Shown piece by piece: positions 1 through 8,196 of a stretch of 8,942 nt of DNA (position 1 is the stretch's first letter; each line of letters opens with the position of its first letter). Made by a program: the position numbers and the translations under genes. The notes beneath the pieces are model-generated. The model was not told the DNA's origin and did no database searches. It worked only from the letters and a program-made list of their open reading frames with translations. Location of the stretch: assembly GCA_902489185.1 (NCBI GenBank), contig CABTZC010000064.1:1-8942 (forward strand), read 5' to 3'. The DNA comes from an uncultured Brevibacterium sp. (GTDB lineage: Bacteria; Actinomycetota; Actinomycetes; Actinomycetales; Brevibacteriaceae).

Positions 1-1
1 C

Positions 2-241
2 TTCGATACCGGTGACCAAGACATCAGCGACACCATTAATGAGTACCTAGCAACAGAACACGAAACAGCCCACAGCCCTGACTCCACGGTCGCGGACCGA
101 GCTGAACCCGGGCGTGCTGAAAGTGTAGGGTGGGCCCAGGAGTTTCCCCGGGAGGTTGCTGACGAGTTCGCAATCGCAGGGGAGGTGTTCAGCGGAGACA
201 CCCGCCCCTGGGAACCCAGCGTGGAACCACCACCGTTTTAG
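2..241 (+). CDS. C-terminal end of an unrecognised protein (partial, 5' cut by window edge)
   Basis: An open frame runs from base 2 to a TAG stop at 239-241 and gives 79 residues; the start lies left of the window. The peptide begins FDTGDQDISDTINEYLATE and ends SVEPPPF. It is acidic and proline-containing, with no membrane segment, cysteine motif or recognisable domain, so it looks like a hydrophilic, partly disordered C-terminal tail. I do not recognise the family and assign no function. Support for it being real is that the frame is open from the window edge, has an actinobacterial-looking codon pattern, and is followed by a non-coding A/T-richer stretch. It converges on the MFS gene to its right. 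It could still be a chance open frame, since only 80 codons are visible. Confidence 0.55.
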   Translation, partial: FDTGDQDISDTINEYLATEHETAHSPDSTVADRAEPGRAESVGWAQEFPREVADEFAIAGEVFSGDTRPWEPSVEPPPF

Positions 242-473
242 TAAGCCAACCCAATGGTGGCTGGTCTGATCGGGCGCCTTGACCGAACCGCTCTGACCAG
301 GGCCGCCCTCAACCTGGCCGTTTTGACTAGAACTGTGTTGATCGGGTTGGAACGGTTAAAGGCAGAAACTAAAGGTCACGCAAATTAAAAACCACGACAG
401 CCATGCGTATTTTCAGCCTGACCGCCGCGGTGCTTCCAATATAAACCCAAAAGTCACAAAACGTCACGTGAAG
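242..473. other. Convergent intergenic region without a gene
   Basis: This 232-bp gap separates the end of the left partial gene from the end of the MFS gene. I find no plausible coding frame. It contains an inverted repeat CTGGTC (261-266) / GACCAG (295-300) with an inner TCGG (270-273) / CCGA (283-286) pair. It also has a direct repeat TGATCGGG at 267-274 and 339-346, a small hairpin followed by TTTT near 297-324, and a TCACGTGA palindrome at 464-471 just past the MFS stop. From about 360 to 460 it is richer in A/T than the flanking genes. The likely role is transcription termination for both converging genes; nothing more specific is supported. Confidence 0.6.
297..324 (+). terminator. Weak candidate intrinsic terminator
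   Basis: CCAGG (297-301) and CCTGG (313-317) can pair around an 11-nt loop, or alternatively GGCC (301-304) with GGCC (316-319). Either stem is followed closely by a TTTT run at 321-324. It lies 56 bp past the stop of the left partial gene, in the right orientation to end it. The stems are only about 5 bp, so this is a weak call; the larger imperfect repeat at 261-300 could contribute. Confidence 0.25.
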
Positions 474-1694
474 TTACTCACCAGTTTCAACTACTTCTCG
501 CTGGTTGCGCCTGTACCCCGGATCCAGCATCCGGTTACACGCAATCACAACCAGTGCAGCCACCGATGAGCCCAACGCTGGGATCAGTAGCGCGGTCTTT
601 GCGCCGTAGGAATCAGTAGCGATTCCAGCCAGTACTGATCCGGCTGCAACCCCCACGCTCATGAGGGTTCCGATCCACGCGAACGCTTCGGTCAACCGTG
701 ACACGGGAGCGAACTGTTCAATGATGGTCGACGCCGCAATGATCGACGGCGCAACCGTCAACCCCACAAAGAACATAATGATGCACAAGAGCAGGAGCGA
801 GGACGCAAGCTGGAAAGCCCAACCGCCTAACGCCAAAGCAGTCAGTGCAATAGCAAACCGAACCCGGGCCTTGCTCTTCCAGGTGACGGCCCCATACACG
901 ATCCCCGCCGACAACGAACCGATCGCATGCACGCCAAGAGCAACACCGGCAAACGACTTCAAACCCTGCTCTTCTGCAAACGCGACCGCCCCAACGTCTA
1001 GCGCACCAAAGTTAATGCCCACGAACAGCTGCGACATCACCACCACAAAAATTGCGGGATTGGACATCACTTTGCCTTTGGGGGCCGTTGGATCATGCGT
1101 GGCGACCGGGGGTTCTGTGTCCTTCTGGCTGTAGTACAACGCTGCGCCAATAGCCAACGCCACCGACGATGCGATGATCCCCACAGCCGGTTGCACCGCG
1201 GTTGCCAGCACCGTCACAAACACCGGGCCCACAATAAACAAGAACTCGTCAGCGACAGATTCCCATGACAAGGCTGTAGAAAACTGCCGAGGTGTGGGAG
1301 CGACGTGCGACCACCTGGCACGTACCAGCGAGCCCACACTGCCCACACTTGCCCCGGTCACCACCGTGACCGGATACACGAGCCACCACAGATCCGCATA
1401 CACGGCAACGACCAAAAGAACCGTGGCCACAAGGTGAACGTAGGTCACCGGCACCATGACTCGTGACTGACCGTGCTTGTCGACAAGTTTGGCCAAAAAC
1501 GGGGTCGCAATCGCGACTGCCACCATGTACACGGCGGATAAAACTCCGGCCAGCGCATACGACCCCGTGACACCCTGCACAAAAAGCACGATTCCCAAGC
1601 CCAAAATGGCCATAGGGAACCGCGCAATGAGCCCAGCGAACGAAAAACGCCAGGCCCCAGGCAGGCTCAGAATGTCACGGTAGGTAGAAAGCAC
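474..1694 (-). CDS. MFS transporter, substrate unknown
   Basis: This encodes a 406-residue inner-membrane protein of the major facilitator superfamily, of typical size for a 12-helix member. Hydrophobic segments lie roughly at residues 16-41, 45-68, 80-100, 103-124, 147-168 and 170-188. A hydrophilic central loop follows (about 189-211), then segments near 212-236, 248-270, 278-297, 299-320, 338-360 and 366-386. The loop between helices 2 and 3 carries the MFS motif A pattern LVDKHGQSR (residues 70-78). The segment SWESVADE (143-150) entering helix 5 holds charged residues that could line the path. The start is GTG at 1694: an in-frame TAG at 1704-1706 blocks any upstream extension, and a TAGAAT -10 box sits 6 nt before the GTG. 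Substrate and direction are not readable; drug or metabolite export is the usual default. It is divergent from the cation ATPase. Confidence 0.88.
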   Translation of the reverse strand: MLSTYRDILSLPGAWRFSFAGLIARFPMAILGLGIVLFVQGVTGSYALAGVLSAVYMVAVAIATPFLAKLVDKHGQSRVMVPVTYVHLVATVLLVVAVYADLWWLVYPVTVVTGASVGSVGSLVRARWSHVAPTPRQFSTALSWESVADEFLFIVGPVFVTVLATAVQPAVGIIASSVALAIGAALYYSQKDTEPPVATHDPTAPKGKVMSNPAIFVVVMSQLFVGINFGALDVGAVAFAEEQGLKSFAGVALGVHAIGSLSAGIVYGAVTWKSKARVRFAIALTALALGGWAFQLASSLLLLCIIMFFVGLTVAPSIIAASTIIEQFAPVSRLTEAFAWIGTLMSVGVAAGSVLAGIATDSYGAKTALLIPALGSSVAALVVIACNRMLDPGYRRNQREVVETGE

Positions 1695-1700
1695 CAGATA

Positions 1701-1729
1701 ATTCTAGACCTCCATTGACGGTTTCTTAA
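1701..1729 (-). promoter_or_regulatory. Leaderless promoter of the MFS gene
   Basis: Read on the minus strand, TTAAGA (1729-1724, 4 of 6 matches to TTGACA) and TAGAAT (1706-1701, 5 of 6 matches to TATAAT) are separated by 17 nt. The seventh base after the -10 box is the G of the GTG start at 1694, so transcription would begin at the start codon. A GGAGGT sequence at 1713-1708 lies 13 nt before the GTG, too far for a good ribosome site, and would fall upstream of the transcript. Confidence 0.5.
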
Positions 1730-1740
1730 CACACTTCAAG

Positions 1741-1756
1741 GGTGGTCTAAGACACC
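1741..1756. promoter_or_regulatory. Near-palindrome in the divergent promoter region, possible operator
   Basis: GGT and GTC (1741-1743, 1745-1747) pair with GAC and ACC (1751-1753, 1754-1756) around TAA, giving six pairs with one extra G at 1744. It lies between the two divergent promoters, and its GTCTA core is the complement of TAGAC motifs at 1705-1709, 1771-1775 and 1823-1827. A regulator site shared by the MFS and ATPase genes is possible, but the site is short and could be chance. Confidence 0.22.
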
Positions 1757-1822
1757 AAAGTCATGAAACGTAGACTCTGCTCCGAAGTCTTCGCTGTCGA
1801 CCAAACCTCAAGCGAGCGGGAC

Positions 1823-1828
1823 TAGACT
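1823..1828 (+). promoter_or_regulatory. Leaderless -10 box of the cation ATPase gene
   Basis: TAGACT fits the actinobacterial TAnnnT -10 pattern, and its last base is 7 nt before the A of the ATG at 1835, the normal distance to a transcription start. There is no convincing Shine-Dalgarno sequence before this ATG, which supports a leaderless message. No clear -35 box is seen 17-18 nt upstream. A second TAGACT at 1771-1776 may be an alternative upstream promoter. Confidence 0.45.
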
Positions 1829-1834
1829 CGAACC

Positions 1835-4570
1835 ATGAGCACCCCGCCACTGACCGATACGCTCGAAATCCCCACTCCACACGCACAAGAACCCAATGAC
1901 GTCCTCTCCGCGCTCGACACCTCGGCGGAAAATGGGCTCACCGGCACCGAGGCTGCCACCCGGCTGAGATCCCACGGCCGCAATGAACTCGCCCGCACAG
2001 AAACCGCACCGATCTGGCGACGCGTACTGCGATTACTGAACGAACCACTGACGTACCTGCTGTTCGTCGCGATCATCGTCTCGGTCATTGCCTGGGTTGC
2101 CGAAGGCCGGCAAGGCGCCCCGATTGACGCGATCGTCATCGCCGCAGTCATCATTCTGAACACGCTCATCGGATTGGTCCAAGAACTCAAAGCCGCTGAT
2201 GCGGTCGCCTCGCTCAAAGAGATGACCAGCCTCAACGCAACCGTTATTCGTGACGCTCGCACCCAGGTCATAGACGCCGCCAACCTAGTTCCGGGCGATA
2301 TCGTGCAACTTGCAGAAGGCGATGCAGTGCCAGCTGACGCCCGGCTACTTTCTAGCAACGGCCTCATGGTCGCCGAAAGCGCTCTGACAGGCGAATCTGT
2401 GCCCGTCCACAAGACCGTCGACGCGGTTGCCGCTGACACTCCGTTGGCTGACAGGCTGCCAATGGTCTATTCCGGTACGGCTATCACGCAGGGCAGTGCC
2501 CGTGCGGTTGTCACCGGGACAGGGGCCACCAGCGAAATTGGCCACATTGCAGGCATGATTTCGACGGCAGAAACCACCCGCACGCCCCTGCAAAAGGAGA
2601 TGGCGGCAGTGGGCAAGACGCTCACCATCGTCGTCACCGCGATCGCCCTGGCGGTCATGGCAACGGTCTACCTCGTCACCGCAGACCACTCGGTATCCTC
2701 ACTGGTGAGCATTCTGCTGCTGGGTGTTTCCTTAGCAGTCGCCGCCGTACCAGAGGGTCTCACGGCGATCGTCTCAGTAATCCTCGCAATGGGTGTGCGT
2801 CAGATGGCAGACCACCAGGCAATCGTTAAGAAACTTGACGCGGTCGAATCGCTTGGCTCTGCCGGGGTGGTGTGTACTGACAAGACCGGAACGCTCACCC
2901 TGAACCAGATGACAATCGACCGCGTCATCACCGCTGACGGCCGCCATCACATCACCGACCTCCAGGCCGCTGAGACTCTGGTCCTCGGCTCGATCGCTTC
3001 GAATGCCCGGCTCACGGCGGAAGGGCCGATCGGCGACCCGACTGAAGCGGCGTTTCTCATCGCCTGCTCCGATGCCGGTCACGCCGTGCCCCGGGCACAC
3101 CGCTTTGATGAACTGCCGTTCTCCTCTGAACGCAAACGCATGTCCGTTCTCACGGCGCACAACAGTGGTGCGCCTGACGCTCTGCAGCTTGTCATGAAAG
3201 GCGCTCCCGATGTGGTACTCGCCCGCTGCACTCACGTGCGCACCGCAAGCGGGGACGTAGAGGCCACCCCCGAGGTGCGTGCCCGCCTGGACGCGGAACT
3301 CACCTCTTTGGCCGGAGAGGCCTACCGGACACTGGCGGTGGCCGTACGCGAGGTGCCTGCCACCTCGGGCACAGACGACAACCCCGCGCCACACCTGGAC
3401 GCGGAGATGGAACAGGGACTGACATTTGTGGGACTCGTTGCGATGATCGACCCACCCAGGCCAGAAGCCAAGGCGGCGATCGCTCAAGCGCAACAGGCCG
3501 GGATCCGCATCATCATGATCACCGGCGACCACCCACTCACAGCTCAGAGGATCGCCACCGACCTGGGCATCAACAAACCGAACATTCTCACCGGCGCGCA
3601 ACTGAACGAACTCGATGACGCGCAGTTCGCCGAGGCCGTTGAGAACACCGCTGTCTTTGCTCGCGTCGATCCCAGCCACAAGTTGCGGATCGTCAACAGT
3701 TTGCAAGCCCACGGTCATGTCGTGTCCATGACCGGCGACGGTGTGAACGACGCGCCCGCCCTTAAGCGCGCAGACATCGGAGTGGCGATGGGCATTACCG
3801 GTACGCGAGTATCACATGATGCCGCAACGATGATTCTTGCCGATGACAACTTCTCCTCGATCATCAGCGCAGTCAAGCTTGGACGCGGAATCTACTCGAA
3901 CCTCAAGAAGGTGCTGCGCTACCTGCTGTCCTCGAACATGGGGGAGGTGCTCACCGTTTTCGGTGGTGTTGTCCTTGCAAGTGTGTTGGGTCTCATTGAA
4001 GCCGATGGCACGGTGATCTTGCCACTGCTTGCCACCCAGATTTTGTGGGTGAATCTCGTCACCGACTCCTCGCCGGCGCTCGCCCTGGGGGTGGACCCCG
4101 TCGACGACCATGTGATGACCAAACCTCCGCGTCGGCCCGATCAACGCGCGCTCGACGGGCGAGAATGGGCACGGATCCTCAGCACCGGATTCGTCATGGC
4201 GCTGTTGTCACTCCTCGCCCTCGACGCCTGTTTGCCCGGCGGGCTTATCGCTGGTGACGACGACGTAGCCACCGGCCGCACAGTCGCTTTCACCGTGCTC
4301 GTCATTCTGCAGCTGGTGAACACGCTGTCGGTCCGCCATGCGCACAGGTCGATGTTTATTGGTGTGCTGAGTAACCACTGGTTGTGGCTGGCGTTAGCGA
4401 TCGGGTTATTACTGCAACTGATTGTTGTTTACGTGCCGATTCTTAACGCCGCGTTTTCAACCGTGCCGTTGGACGGGGCACACTGGTTACTGGTCATCGG
4501 CTGTGCGGTGGTCTTCATCATCCTTGAAGAACTGCGCCGGGCAGTCGTGACGATGGCCCGGCGGGGGTGA
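1835..4570 (+). CDS. P-type cation-transporting ATPase, Ca2+-ATPase (SERCA/PMR1-like, P2) type
   Basis: This is a complete 911-residue P2-type ATPase that would pump a cation, most likely Ca2+, out of the cytosol using ATP. An N-terminal cation-ATPase domain spans about residues 15-90, including the first helix near 73-89. The actuator loop TGES is at 185-188. Helix 4 carries PEGL (306-309), with Glu307 matching SERCA Glu309. The phosphorylation motif DKTGT starts at Asp349, the nucleotide-domain KGAPD is at 455-459, TGD at 563-565, and the hinge TGDGVND at 633-639. Helix 5 has SSNMGEV (Asn701, Glu704) and helix 6 has NLVTD (Asn740, Thr743, Asp744), all matching SERCA Ca2+ ligands. The helix 8 position of SERCA Glu908 appears hydrophobic here (around residue 823), so one Ca2+ per cycle, as in PMR1-type pumps, is plausible. 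The ATG at 1835 is chosen because of the -10 box 6 nt before it. The gene converges on pgm. Another divalent cation, such as Mn2+, cannot be excluded. Confidence 0.93.
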   Translation: MSTPPLTDTLEIPTPHAQEPNDVLSALDTSAENGLTGTEAATRLRSHGRNELARTETAPIWRRVLRLLNEPLTYLLFVAIIVSVIAWVAEGRQGAPIDAIVIAAVIILNTLIGLVQELKAADAVASLKEMTSLNATVIRDARTQVIDAANLVPGDIVQLAEGDAVPADARLLSSNGLMVAESALTGESVPVHKTVDAVAADTPLADRLPMVYSGTAITQGSARAVVTGTGATSEIGHIAGMISTAETTRTPLQKEMAAVGKTLTIVVTAIALAVMATVYLVTADHSVSSLVSILLLGVSLAVAAVPEGLTAIVSVILAMGVRQMADHQAIVKKLDAVESLGSAGVVCTDKTGTLTLNQMTIDRVITADGRHHITDLQAAETLVLGSIASNARLTAEGPIGDPTEAAFLIACSDAGHAVPRAHRFDELPFSSERKRMSVLTAHNSGAPDALQLVMKGAPDVVLARCTHVRTASGDVEATPEVRARLDAELTSLAGEAYRTLAVAVREVPATSGTDDNPAPHLDAEMEQGLTFVGLVAMIDPPRPEAKAAIAQAQQAGIRIIMITGDHPLTAQRIATDLGINKPNILTGAQLNELDDAQFAEAVENTAVFARVDPSHKLRIVNSLQAHGHVVSMTGDGVNDAPALKRADIGVAMGITGTRVSHDAATMILADDNFSSIISAVKLGRGIYSNLKKVLRYLLSSNMGEVLTVFGGVVLASVLGLIEADGTVILPLLATQILWVNLVTDSSPALALGVDPVDDHVMTKPPRRPDQRALDGREWARILSTGFVMALLSLLALDACLPGGLIAGDDDVATGRTVAFTVLVILQLVNTLSVRHAHRSMFIGVLSNHWLWLALAIGLLLQLIVVYVPILNAAFSTVPLDGAHWLLVIGCAVVFIILEELRRAVVTMARRG
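4535..4563. terminator. Candidate bidirectional hairpin at the ATPase/pgm convergence
   Basis: CGCCGGGC (4535-4542) and GCCCGGCG (4556-4563) form a perfect 8-bp G+C-only stem around a 13-nt loop. It sits inside the last codons of the ATPase gene, and the pgm stop is only 21 bp further on. No T-run follows on either strand, so it would have to act as a U-less terminator. The two genes have just 13 bp between stops, which leaves little other room for termination. The stem may also be a by-product of G+C-rich coding sequence. Confidence 0.25.
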
Positions 4571-4583
4571 ACCGGCTAACTAC

Positions 4584-6224
<1,641 letters not shown>

Positions 6225-6233
6225 GTTCACTCA

Positions 6234-6237
6234 CTCC
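6234..6237 (-). promoter_or_regulatory. Ribosome binding site that decides the pgm start
   Basis: GGAG on the minus strand lies 9 nt before the ATG at 6224 but only 3 nt before the GTG at 6230. The spacing favours the ATG, giving 546 rather than 548 residues. The core is short, so the alternative start is not excluded. Confidence 0.5.
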
Positions 6238-6280
6238 GGTCGTGCTACAAGGTGTGGGCGGGTATGCGGGCTGTCAGTGT

Positions 6281-6303
6281 GGGATCAAACTCGGGATCAA
6301 ACT
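6281..6303. repeat. Tandem duplication of an 11-bp unit at the rhodanese stop codon
   Basis: GGGATCAAACT occurs at 6281-6291 and again at 6293-6303, separated by one C, so the period is 12 bp. The second copy contains the rhodanese stop codon (TGA on the minus strand at 6297-6299). Because the period is a multiple of three, the first copy repeats the same stop in frame. Confidence 0.85.
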
Positions 6304-6623
6304 ACTGTGGGTTCTTGACCATTTTCGGACACAATCGGCCGTCCATGGTCGAGGTTCCAGGCTCCCATTCCGCCTTCGACAACCACCGCGTCAAAGCCGT
6401 TGAGGTTGAGCCATGCGGCGGCACGCAAAGCGCGCCCACCGGAACGGCAGACGACGTACACGTCGACATCGACGGGCACGTCGCCGTAGCGTGGCTCAAG
6501 TTCACTGAGCGGAATGTGGTGCGCACCTTCAATGTGTCCGGCTTCAAACTCGAAGTCTTCACGGACGTCCAGGAAAACAGCGTCGTCTGGGATTTCTGGA
6601 ACGGTAACTGTTGGTTCGCTCAT
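6297..6623 (-). CDS. Single-domain rhodanese (sulfurtransferase) protein
   Basis: This is a 108-residue, one-domain rhodanese, the usual size for the GlpE/PspE-like group. The N-terminal half carries LDVRE (18-22) and FEAGHIEGAHHIPL (26-39), the standard first rhodanese motif. The active loop is CRSGGRA (59-65), a six-residue loop with catalytic Cys59 that would carry a persulfide, followed by the closing motif NGFDAVVVEGGMGAW (75-89). There is no signal peptide, so it should be cytoplasmic. Its physiological sulfur donor and acceptor are not readable; sulfide or persulfide handling and thiolation are typical roles. The ATG at 6623 lies exactly 6 nt after a TACACT -10 box and lacks a Shine-Dalgarno sequence, implying a leaderless message. 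It sits 42 bp after the CoA-transferase stop and upstream of pgm; a functional link to either is not evident. Confidence 0.92.
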   Translation of the reverse strand: MSEPTVTVPEIPDDAVFLDVREDFEFEAGHIEGAHHIPLSELEPRYGDVPVDVDVYVVCRSGGRALRAAAWLNLNGFDAVVVEGGMGAWNLDHGRPIVSENGQEPTVV

Positions 6624-6629
6624 ACCGTC

Positions 6630-6635
6630 AGTGTA
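6630..6635 (-). promoter_or_regulatory. Leaderless -10 box of the rhodanese gene
   Basis: On the minus strand TACACT is followed by six bases and then the ATG at 6623, so the expected transcription start is the A of the start codon. No Shine-Dalgarno sequence and no good -35 box are visible. The box lies in the 42-bp gap after the CoA-transferase gene, so the rhodanese probably has its own promoter even if it is also read through. Confidence 0.5.
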
Positions 6636-6665
6636 GCCTCGCCTGTCAGCGGTTGGGCTGATATT

Positions 6666-8183
6666 TCACTTCCGCATGGTGCCGGTATCACGCAGTGAAA
6701 CGTGCCAGCTTAATGCCTCTTCCAAGATGTGTGGCGTGTGGAGTCCGGTCGCGTTCTTGCATGCCCGGTCGTAGTAGTCACGCAGCGCGTCACGGAAGTC
6801 TGGGTGCGCACAGTTGTCGATGATGCGCTGGGCGCGTTTGTGCGGGGAAGCTCCGCGCAGGTCAGCGATTCCTTGTTCGGTCACAATGACGTGAACATCG
6901 TGTTCCGTGTGGTCGACATGGCTGGCCATGGGTACTACGGAGGAAATTTTTCCACCCTTAGCCGTAGACGGCGACACGAAGAAGTTGAGGAATGCGTTTC
7001 GTGCGAAGTCACCTGAACCGCCGATCCCGTTGATCATCTTTGAACCCATGACGTGGGTGGAATTCACATGCCCATAGATGTCGGTTTCGACCATGCCGTT
7101 GATCGCAATGACACCTAAACGGCGCACGATTTCTGGGTGATTCGACATTTCTTGGGGGCGCAACAAGATACGTCCCTTGTACGTGTCGATGTTCTGGTTG
7201 AACTTTTCAGCCACATCCCGTGACAGGCTGAATGACGTAGCTGAAATGCTGTCCAGCTTGCCCGTGTCCAACAGGGCGAGCAGGTTGTCCTGGATGACCT
7301 CGGTGAAGGAGGTCATGTGTTCAAACTCTGATTCGGCCAATCCTGCGAGCACCGCATTTGCCACATTTCCCACGCCTGACTGCAACGGCAGAAGGTTCTT
7401 TGGCATGCGTCCGGCTTTGACTTCGTGGCGCAAAAAGTCGATGAGGTACCCGGCCATCGCGTGTGACGCGTCATCGACCGGGCTGAATGTGTTGTCGCGG
7501 TCGGGGGCGTGGGTTTTCACGATCGCCACGATCTTGTCAGGGTCCACCCGGAGGTACGGGTCACCAATCCGCTGATCGGGTGACAGGATCTGGATGGGGT
7601 TGCGGTGCGGAGGAATGCGCGTCCCGTAGTAGACGTCGTGCATGCCTTCGAACTGGGTGGGCAACCAGTCGTTGACTTCCAGAATGACTTTGTCGGCAAG
7701 GTCCAGCCAGGTTTTGTTATTTCCGACCGAGGTGCCCGGAACCAAGAGCCCATTAGGGAGTACCGCTGCGACTTCGATGACGGCAACGTCAAGGTTGCCG
7801 TAGAAACCGAACCACACCTGTTGGGCAAGGTGGCTCAGGTGCTGGTCCATGTATTCGACGCGACCCTCGTTAATGGCTTTCCGCATGTCCGGGTCGGTGT
7901 TAAAAGGCGTACGCAGATGCACCCCATCGACATCAGCCAAAGCGCCATCCACCTCGGCGGAGGTGGAAGCACCAGTAAACATGCCAATCGAGAATTCGTC
8001 GCCAGCGCTGTGCGCGTCACGAATCCGGTTGGCGAGTGCTTGCGGAACTGCTTTAGGGAAACCGGCACCGGTAAAACCACTCATTCCGACGTTGTCGCCA
8101 TGGTTGATGAACGACGCGGCGTCGGATGCAGACATAACCTTGTGGGTTAGTTCAGGACACAAAATGCGGGACATGGTCCTCAT
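6666..8183 (-). CDS. Succinyl-CoA:acetate CoA-transferase / acetyl-CoA hydrolase family enzyme
   Basis: The 505-residue protein belongs to the acetyl-CoA hydrolase/transferase family (AarC/Cat1 type) and would move CoA between succinyl-CoA or another acyl-CoA and acetate in the cytoplasm. An N-terminal domain (about 15-220) opens with MSGFTGAGFPKAVP (34-47) and includes NGLLVPGTSVGNNKTWLD (144-161). The C-terminal domain has GVGNVANAV (270-278) and SFTEVIQD, with Glu295 in the position of the AarC catalytic Glu294. It also has SNHPE (Asn348) and NGIGGSGDFARNAF (385-398), the oxyanion-hole region. Length and key residues agree with AarC offset by one, so the enzyme looks intact. The ATG at 8183 lacks a good ribosome site; ATG 8174 (residue 4, giving MSRILCPEL) is an alternative. 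It starts 13 bp after the tetR stop, indicating one operon and possibly translational coupling. Propionyl- or butyryl-CoA use cannot be excluded. Confidence 0.9.
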   Translation of the reverse strand: MRTMSRILCPELTHKVMSASDAASFINHGDNVGMSGFTGAGFPKAVPQALANRIRDAHSAGDEFSIGMFTGASTSAEVDGALADVDGVHLRTPFNTDPDMRKAINEGRVEYMDQHLSHLAQQVWFGFYGNLDVAVIEVAAVLPNGLLVPGTSVGNNKTWLDLADKVILEVNDWLPTQFEGMHDVYYGTRIPPHRNPIQILSPDQRIGDPYLRVDPDKIVAIVKTHAPDRDNTFSPVDDASHAMAGYLIDFLRHEVKAGRMPKNLLPLQSGVGNVANAVLAGLAESEFEHMTSFTEVIQDNLLALLDTGKLDSISATSFSLSRDVAEKFNQNIDTYKGRILLRPQEMSNHPEIVRRLGVIAINGMVETDIYGHVNSTHVMGSKMINGIGGSGDFARNAFLNFFVSPSTAKGGKISSVVPMASHVDHTEHDVHVIVTEQGIADLRGASPHKRAQRIIDNCAHPDFRDALRDYYDRACKNATGLHTPHILEEALSWHVSLRDTGTMRK

Positions 8184-8196
8184 TCTTTCAAATGAC

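Noticed and set aside
242..473. Search of the A/T-richer gap for a small gene, tRNA, attachment site or CRISPR repeats
   Set aside because: There is no coding frame with a ribosome site, no cloverleaf, and no regularly spaced repeats; the only direct repeat is a single pair of TGATCGGG.
1822..2439. A 205-codon minus-strand open frame at the ATPase 5' end
   Set aside because: It is rich in Ser, Ala, Thr and Arg in the pattern of a reverse shadow, and the ATPase frame over the same bases carries its N-terminal and actuator domains.
2774..3718. A 314-codon open frame on the minus strand inside the cation ATPase gene
   Set aside because: It lies wholly antisense to an intact ATPase with all its motifs, and its product is rich in Arg, Gly, His and Asp with no recognisable domain. 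Long antisense frames are common opposite G+C-rich genes.
7605..8150. A 181-codon plus-strand open frame inside the CoA-transferase gene
   Set aside because: It is antisense to the conserved N-terminal domain of an intact enzyme and has no recognisable motif.
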